A stretch of DNA of 26,492 nt from Pseudomonadota bacterium (GTDB lineage: Bacteria; Pseudomonadota; Alphaproteobacteria; Azospirillales; Azospirillaceae): contig JAEYPE010000016.1 of the NCBI GenBank assembly GCA_023411035.1, forward strand, positions 1-26,492. Reading direction: 5' to 3'. A program made the position numbers and the translations under genes. Below, piece after piece: positions 21,989-26,492 of this stretch. The notes under the pieces were generated by a model. That model did no database searches. It saw only the letters and a list, made by a program, of their open reading frames with translations, and was not told the origin of the DNA. Position 1 is the first letter of the stretch; the number at the start of each line of letters is the position of its first letter.

Positions 21989-23359
21989 TCAGTGCCCGCC
22001 GGTGATGACCTTGCGGATTCGGCGCACGCCGGACCAGACGAAGGCGATGACGATGGGGATCATCAGCCCGACGAGCAGGTCGGGATCGACCTTCATCCCC
22101 AGTCCCTTCAGCCCCTTCGCCGCATATCCGACGATGCCGACGAGGTAGTAGCTGATCGCCACCACCGACAGCCCTTCGACCGTCTCCTGAAGGCGAAGCT
22201 GCAACTGCGCCCGCTTGTCCATGGAAAGGAGAAGCTCCGCGTTCTGCCCTTCCACGGCGATTTCCACGCGGGTGCGAAGCAGGTCGCTGGCGCGGGCCAC
22301 CCGCTGGGACAGGGCGTGCAGGCGCGATTCCACCGCCTCGCAGGTGCGGATCGCCGGGGCGAGACGGCGGTCCATGAACTCGCCCATCGTGGGCAGGCCC
22401 TCGATGCGGATTTCGCGAAGCTCGACGATCCGCTTTTCCACAAGGCTGTAGTAGGCCCGCGCCGCGCCGAAGCGATAGGCGGTTTCGGCCGCGATCTGCT
22501 CCGTCTGGGCGGCCAGCAGGGTCAGCCGGTCCAGCAGGTCCCGCTCGTCGTCCAGCCCGCGCAGTGTGGCAATGCGGGCGGTCAGGTCGGCCAGATCGGC
22601 CTCGATGGGGCCGATGCGCGGCAGCACGCCGCGCGCCACCGGCAGCGCCAGCAACGCCATCACCCGGTAGGTCTCGATCTCCAGCAGGCGCTGCACGACG
22701 CGGCCCGCCTGGTTGGGGGTCATGGCGTGGTCGGCGATCAGGATGCGCGAGAAACCGTCGCCATGGATGCGGAAATCGGTCCAGGCCGTCGCCGCGCGCC
22801 CCGACACGCGCGTGCCGACGTAGCCCTGCGAGCCGAACATGGCCGCCAGCATGTTCGACGACGGTTCCGGCGACTCGGCGTCCAGAACCGCGACATGGAC
22901 GCCGACCATCAGCTCGCCCGGCAGTCCGGCCAGCCATTCCTTGGGCACCGCGTTCAGCGCCGGGTCCAGGAACGGGTCCACCAGCACGCCCGCCGGGGAC
23001 GCGGCGTTGGGACGGAAGACGGTCCAGGCGGAAAATTCGGTGTGCCGCTCCCACTTCAGGCGGAAGCTGCCGAAGGAGCCGCTGTAATGGGTGGCTCCGG
23101 CGGGCGGACGCGGCACGCCGGCCCAGTCGCACAGCTTTTCCAGATGCAGCCGATCCGCCTCCGACGCGCCCTCCCCCGACAGCATCGCCAGCATGGTGGC
23201 GCGAACCGGCGTGGACAGCACTTCCGGCGGGCGTGTGTGCACCTCGTTGGTCAGGGTCACGCGCAGGGCGTGGTCTTTCAGGGGGTGGGCCAGGGAACGG
23301 GCGGCGTCTCCGTTGCCGGTGCGGCCCATCGCCTGCGCGTCGTCGGTCATCGCGGCCAT
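21989..23359 (-). CDS. DUF3422 family membrane-anchored protein
   Basis: This 456-residue protein matches the DUF3422 family of proteobacteria. Recognisable segments are HPLKDHALRVTLTNEVHTRPPEVLSTPVRATMLAM near the N-terminus, ATHYSGSFGSFRLKWERHTEFSAWTVFR, a long helical region (about 250-400) and two C-terminal membrane helices (about 403-421 and 430-450), ending in a basic RRIRK tail. The long helical part before the hydrophobic pair suggests a cytosolic, coiled-coil-containing domain anchored in the inner membrane. The function is unknown. ATG 23359 has AGGGGGA directly upstream. An upstream ATG at 23449 adds 30 non-conserved residues. It is divergent from tldD. Confidence 0.85.
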   Translation of the reverse strand: MAAMTDDAQAMGRTGNGDAARSLAHPLKDHALRVTLTNEVHTRPPEVLSTPVRATMLAMLSGEGASEADRLHLEKLCDWAGVPRPPAGATHYSGSFGSFRLKWERHTEFSAWTVFRPNAASPAGVLVDPFLDPALNAVPKEWLAGLPGELMVGVHVAVLDAESPEPSSNMLAAMFGSQGYVGTRVSGRAATAWTDFRIHGDGFSRILIADHAMTPNQAGRVVQRLLEIETYRVMALLALPVARGVLPRIGPIEADLADLTARIATLRGLDDERDLLDRLTLLAAQTEQIAAETAYRFGAARAYYSLVEKRIVELREIRIEGLPTMGEFMDRRLAPAIRTCEAVESRLHALSQRVARASDLLRTRVEIAVEGQNAELLLSMDKRAQLQLRLQETVEGLSVVAISYYLVGIVGYAAKGLKGLGMKVDPDLLVGLMIPIVIAFVWSGVRRIRKVITGGH

Positions 23360-23519
23360 TCCCCCTGCAAGCCCCTTTTGCCCGGAGACGACGAGCCTTG
23401 CCGGATGGACCGCCCGTCGCCACACTATAGGTCTGATCTTAGAACACATCGCGGGTGCGGGCGCGAGAGCGCCGGCGCCGCTTCATCGTCCTACGAAAGA
23501 CCGACAGCCCGGAGTCCCC

Positions 23520-24953
23520 ATGAGCGCGCTTGCCGTCACCGACGATCTGTTCTTCAACCGCGCCGGCCTGGACCGTTCCCGTGTGGAGGGGGTGGTGGCC
23601 GACGCGCTGCGGGGGACGGACGACGGCGAACTGTATCTGGAATATTCGCAGAGCGAATCGCTGGGCTGGGACGACGGAAAGCTGAAGTCCGCCAGCTTCG
23701 ACACCACCCAGGGATTCGGCCTGCGCGCCATCGCCGGCGAGGCGACCGGCTTCGCCCACGCCTCCAGCCTGTCGGAGGACGCCATCCGCCGCGCCGCCGC
23801 GACGGTCCGCGCCGTCCAGGCCGGGCACGCCGGCACCTTCGCGGAGCCGCCCGCCGGCACCAACCGCGCGCTCTACATCCCCGACAACCCGCTGCCGCTC
23901 GTCCCCTTCGAAGCGAAGGTGAAGCTGCTGGCGGAGATCGACGCCTACGCCCGCGCCAAGGACCCGCGGGTGCGGCAGGTCTCCTGCTCGATCAGCGGCG
24001 AATGGCAGGCGGTGCAGATCATCCGCGCCGACGGCGTGCGCGTGGCCGACCTGCGCCCCCTGGTGCGGCTGAACGTCTCCGTCGTGGTGGCGGAGGGCGA
24101 CCGCATGGAATCCGGCGGCCACGGCGGCGGCGGCCGCGTCACCTACGAACATTACATGCAGCCGGAGACGTGGCGCGCCTTCGTGGACGAGGCGCTGCGC
24201 TCCGCCCTGGTCAACCTGTCCTCCGTTCCCGCCCCGGCGGGCGAGATGACGGTCGTGCTCGGCAACGGCTGGCCCGGCATCCTGCTGCACGAGGCCATCG
24301 GCCACGGGCTGGAGGGCGACTTCAACCGCAAGAAGACCTCGGCCTTCGCCGGGCTGATGGGCCAGCGCATCGCCGCCCCCGGCGTGACCATCGTGGACGA
24401 CGGCACCATCGAGAACAGCCGCGGCTCCATCACCGTGGACGACGAGGGCACCCCCGGCCAGTGCACCACGTTGATCGAGGACGGCATCCTGGTCGGCTAC
24501 ATGCAGGACCGCATGAACGCCCGGCTGATGGGGATGCGCCCGACCGGCAACGGGCGGCGCCAGAGCTTCGCCTGCCACCCCATGCCGCGCATGACCAACA
24601 CGGTGATGCGCCCCGGCGCCTATGCGCCGGAGGAGATCATCAAGTCGGTCAAGAAGGGCCTCTACGCCAAGAACTTCGGCGGCGGTCAGGTGGACATCAC
24701 CAACGGCAAGTTCGTCTTCTCCGCCAACGAGGCGTATCTGATCGAGGACGGCAAGCTCGGCCCGGCGGTGAAGGGCGCCACCCTGATCGGCAACGGCCCG
24801 GACAGCCTGACCCGCGTGTCGATGATCGGCAACGACACCAAGCTGGACCCCGGCGTCGGCACCTGCGGCAAGGACGGCCAGGGCGTTCCCGTGGGCGTCG
24901 GCCAGCCGACCCTGCGCCTGGACGGCCTGACCGTGGGCGGCACGGCGGCCTGA
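23520..24953 (+). CDS. tldD: Metalloprotease TldD
   Basis: TldD works with TldE (PmbA) as a zinc protease that trims unfolded peptides, including microcin and antitoxin precursors. TldE/PmbA is not in this window. The 477-residue protein has the metal motif HEAIGHGLEGDF (H257, E258, H262) and typical blocks such as YLEYSQSESLGWDDGKLKSAS, GFGLRAIAGEATGFAHASS, RAGGRVTYEHY-like SGGHGGGGRVTYEHY and RMTNTVMRPG. The last blocks include FGGGQVDITNGKFVFSANEAYLIEDGKLG. ATG 23520 with GGAG about 6 nt upstream is chosen. A longer frame from 23091 is antisense to the DUF3422 gene and spurious. Confidence 0.96.
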   Translation: MSALAVTDDLFFNRAGLDRSRVEGVVADALRGTDDGELYLEYSQSESLGWDDGKLKSASFDTTQGFGLRAIAGEATGFAHASSLSEDAIRRAAATVRAVQAGHAGTFAEPPAGTNRALYIPDNPLPLVPFEAKVKLLAEIDAYARAKDPRVRQVSCSISGEWQAVQIIRADGVRVADLRPLVRLNVSVVVAEGDRMESGGHGGGGRVTYEHYMQPETWRAFVDEALRSALVNLSSVPAPAGEMTVVLGNGWPGILLHEAIGHGLEGDFNRKKTSAFAGLMGQRIAAPGVTIVDDGTIENSRGSITVDDEGTPGQCTTLIEDGILVGYMQDRMNARLMGMRPTGNGRRQSFACHPMPRMTNTVMRPGAYAPEEIIKSVKKGLYAKNFGGGQVDITNGKFVFSANEAYLIEDGKLGPAVKGATLIGNGPDSLTRVSMIGNDTKLDPGVGTCGKDGQGVPVGVGQPTLRLDGLTVGGTAA

Positions 24954-24990
24954 CCGCCGCCGCTCGCCCCTGCTGCTTTCGGAGGTTGCG

Positions 24991-25515
24991 GTGTCTTCAC
25001 TCGCGCTGGTTTCGACCTTCTGCCCCGACCGTGTCGGCCTCGTCTCGGCGATCACCGGTCATCTGTTCGGGCTGGGCGCCAACCTGCGCGACGCCACCTT
25101 CGCGGTCATGGGGTCCGGGGCGGAGTTCTCGGCGGTCTGCGAGCTGCCGGACGGCGTGACGGTGGAAGAGGTGCAGGCAGAGCTGACCAGCCTGCCGGAG
25201 TTGGCGGATGGGCAGATCAAGGTCACGCCCTTCGGCTTCGATCCCGACCCCGGCCCGCTGGCCCGCATCACCCACCGGGTTGAGGTGTCGGGCGGCGACC
25301 AGCCCGGCCTGATCGCCCGCCTGTCGGAGATTTTCACCCAGTTCGAGGCGAACATCGTCCGGCTGGACGCCCAGACCCTGCCGGACCATGAGGGCGGGCG
25401 CTATACCATCCGCTTCGCCGTCTCCATTCCGCCGGAGCGCGCCGGCACCTGCCTGTCCGCCATCGCCAACACGGCGGAAGCCATGGGCCTGACCTGCACC
25501 GCCGAAGCACATTAG
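24991..25515 (+). CDS. Tandem ACT-domain protein, GcvR-like
   Basis: The 174-residue protein consists of two ACT domains (about residues 3-80 and 94-170), with the second opening RVEVSGGDQPGLIARLSEIFTQFEANIVRLDAQT. The first starts LALVSTFCPDRVGLVSAITGHLFGLGANLRDATFAVMG. This layout is that of the glycine-cleavage repressor GcvR and related small amino-acid-sensing regulators, which act by protein contact and have no DNA-binding domain. The GTG start (24991) has GGAGG 6 nt upstream. It lies 37 nt after tldD and is probably co-transcribed. The bound ligand and partner are not known. Confidence 0.85.
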   Translation: MSSLALVSTFCPDRVGLVSAITGHLFGLGANLRDATFAVMGSGAEFSAVCELPDGVTVEEVQAELTSLPELADGQIKVTPFGFDPDPGPLARITHRVEVSGGDQPGLIARLSEIFTQFEANIVRLDAQTLPDHEGGRYTIRFAVSIPPERAGTCLSAIANTAEAMGLTCTAEAH

Positions 25516-25517
25516 CC

Positions 25518-25538
25518 CCTCTCCCTCCTCGGGAGAGG
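25518..25538 (+). terminator. Hairpin after the ACT-domain gene
   Basis: CCTCTCCC (25518-25525) and GGGAGAGG (25531-25538) form a perfect 8-bp stem with a 5-nt loop, starting 2 nt after the TAG stop. Only a short AATTCT follows, so it is a weak intrinsic terminator or an mRNA 3' end protector. It shares AGCCCCTCTCC with the palindrome at 16210-16240. Confidence 0.55.
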
Positions 25539-25548
25539 AATTCTGATT

Positions 25549-25589
25549 GCACTCATATGCATGACAATGCCATGGATCGGGCACTCATA
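25549..25589 (+). repeat. Pair of direct repeats GCACTCATA
   Basis: GCACTCATA occurs at 25549-25557 and again at 25581-25589, 32 bp from start to start, or about three helical turns. The second copy ends 20 nt before the GTG start of the next gene. This could be a tandem regulator site; no known regulator consensus is recognised. Confidence 0.35.
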
Positions 25590-25609
25590 CCGGCAATATC
25601 CACCATGGC

Positions 25610-26492
25610 GTGAAATCCTTCCTCCTCGCCCTCGCGCTGTCGTTCGCCGCCCTGCACGCGCGGGCGGAGGGTCTTGAGCCGACCCTGTCCGATTGGGGGA
25701 CCGTTGGGCTGCTCCAGACGCCGACCGCGCGGGGGATGCCGGACGGCACCGTCACCGCCGGGCTGACCGTGCTGGGCGGCCTCCATCGGCACCTGTTCGC
25801 CGGGGCGCAGCTTCTTCCCGGCCTGGAGGTCACCCTTCGCAACAGCGTCTACCCAAGCTGGCACGGCCTCAGCGAACCGGGGGTGGACGTGAAGCTGCGC
25901 CTGCTGCGCGAGGGGCCGTGGTGGCCGGCGCTGGCGGTCGGGGGGCGGGACATCACCGGCACCGGGCTGGACCTGCCGGGCAAGGGCCGCTTCGCGGGGG
26001 AGTATCTGGTGGCCTCCCGCCGCTGGTGGGACGTCGATCTCAGCCTGGGCATCGGCTGGGGCGGGCTCGGCGACTACGGGCATGTCCGCAATCCGCTGCG
26101 CTTCCTCGGCGGGCGCTTCAAGCGCGACCGAAACCCCGCCGACGCCTCCTCCCGAGGGCCGGAGGCGTGGTTCACGGGGAAGCGCGCGGCCCTGTTCGGC
26201 GGCGTCGAGTGGCACACGCCGCTGGAGGGGCTGAGCGTCAAGCTGGAATACAGCGCCGACAGCTTCCGCGCCCAGCAGCAGGACGACCCGAGCTTCCTGC
26301 CCGGCCTGCCGCTGAACGCCGGTCTCGCCTACCGCCCCTGGCGCTGGCTGGAAGTGGGGGCCGGCGTCGAGCAGGGATCGCGGGCCATGCTGCGCCTCGC
26401 CACCCGCCTCGACCCGCGGGCGGAGGCGGAAACCACCCCCCGCACGCCTCCGCCCGCGGTGGGCGCCCGCCCGGCCTCGCCGGACTCCGCCC
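25610..26492 (+). CDS. Secreted YjbH-domain protein, 3' end outside the window
   Basis: The frame starts at GTG 25610 and is open to the right edge (294 codons). A signal peptide is clear (MKSFLLALALSFAALHARA), followed by DWGTVGLLQTPTARGMPDGTVTAGLTVLG. That segment matches the start of YjbH-type outer-membrane proteins, which belong to exopolysaccharide-linked operons. The sequence alternates short beta-strand-like segments (DVKLRLLREG, FAGEYLVASRRWWDVDLSLGIGWGG, VKLEYSADSF, PWRWLEVGAGVEQGSRAMLRLA) as expected for an outer-membrane barrel. The last segment is Pro/Ala-rich. GTG is the only start after an in-frame TGA at 25562; the ribosome-binding site is poor. Its upstream region is short (94 nt) and holds the GCACTCATA repeats. 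Confidence 0.75.
   Translation, partial: MKSFLLALALSFAALHARAEGLEPTLSDWGTVGLLQTPTARGMPDGTVTAGLTVLGGLHRHLFAGAQLLPGLEVTLRNSVYPSWHGLSEPGVDVKLRLLREGPWWPALAVGGRDITGTGLDLPGKGRFAGEYLVASRRWWDVDLSLGIGWGGLGDYGHVRNPLRFLGGRFKRDRNPADASSRGPEAWFTGKRAALFGGVEWHTPLEGLSVKLEYSADSFRAQQQDDPSFLPGLPLNAGLAYRPWRWLEVGAGVEQGSRAMLRLATRLDPRAEAETTPRTPPPAVGARPASPDSA

Noticed and set aside
21884..25159. Open frame of about 1090 codons on the plus strand
   Set aside because: It runs antisense through the DUF3422 gene and then out of frame through tldD. The product is Arg/Pro/Gly-rich low-complexity sequence, a typical shadow in GC-rich DNA.

Overview
This is a GC-rich chromosomal window (about two-thirds G+C by eye) from an alphaproteobacterium. 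An Azospirillum-like member of the Rhodospirillales fits best. The evidence is an aa3-type cytochrome c oxidase operon in the alphaproteobacterial order ctaC-ctaD-ctaB-small ORF-ctaG-ctaE-DUF983-surf1, an ispH-thrB-rnhA operon using the APH-fold homoserine kinase, and a thrC-M16 peptidase-GNAT unit. The genus is inferred from gene content and protein character, not from a database search.

Left part (1-8140): a partial lipoprotein gene (minus) diverges from ispH-thrB-rnhA (plus), which is followed by a CaiC-like acyl-CoA ligase (plus). A DsbD-type disulfide reductase plus a cytosolic peroxiredoxin form a minus-strand pair. yqgE (plus) diverges from dsbD. Middle part (8141-15063, all minus): a 67-codon orphan gene with a full CtrA-type box upstream; GNAT acetyltransferase, M16 peptidase and thrC as one tightly packed unit; a stand-alone GH5 glycoside hydrolase with its own intrinsic terminator and an AT-richer upstream region; and an M32 carboxypeptidase coupled to surf1. 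Right-centre (15060-21501, minus): the aa3 oxidase operon, covering structural subunits II, I and III, heme O synthase, the Cox11 copper chaperone, SURF1, and two small membrane proteins. Its 487-nt upstream region holds a promoter-like element and a perfect palindrome resembling RegA/PrrA/RegR sites. Right end: a DUF3422 membrane protein (minus) diverges from tldD and a double-ACT-domain protein (plus), then a secreted YjbH-like protein runs off the window.

Functionally the window combines respiration (oxidase and its heme/copper assembly), envelope redox homeostasis (DsbD, peroxiredoxin), isoprenoid precursor supply (IspH), threonine synthesis (ThrB and ThrC in separate units) and protein turnover (M16, M32, TldD). 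The GH5 enzyme, the acyl-CoA ligase and the YjbH-like gene look like accessory additions to a conserved core. I found no convincing undescribed multi-gene system. The most interesting signals are regulatory: the palindrome at the cox promoter and the CtrA-like box before the orphan small gene. No tRNA, rRNA, CRISPR, insertion sequence or phage gene was recognised.
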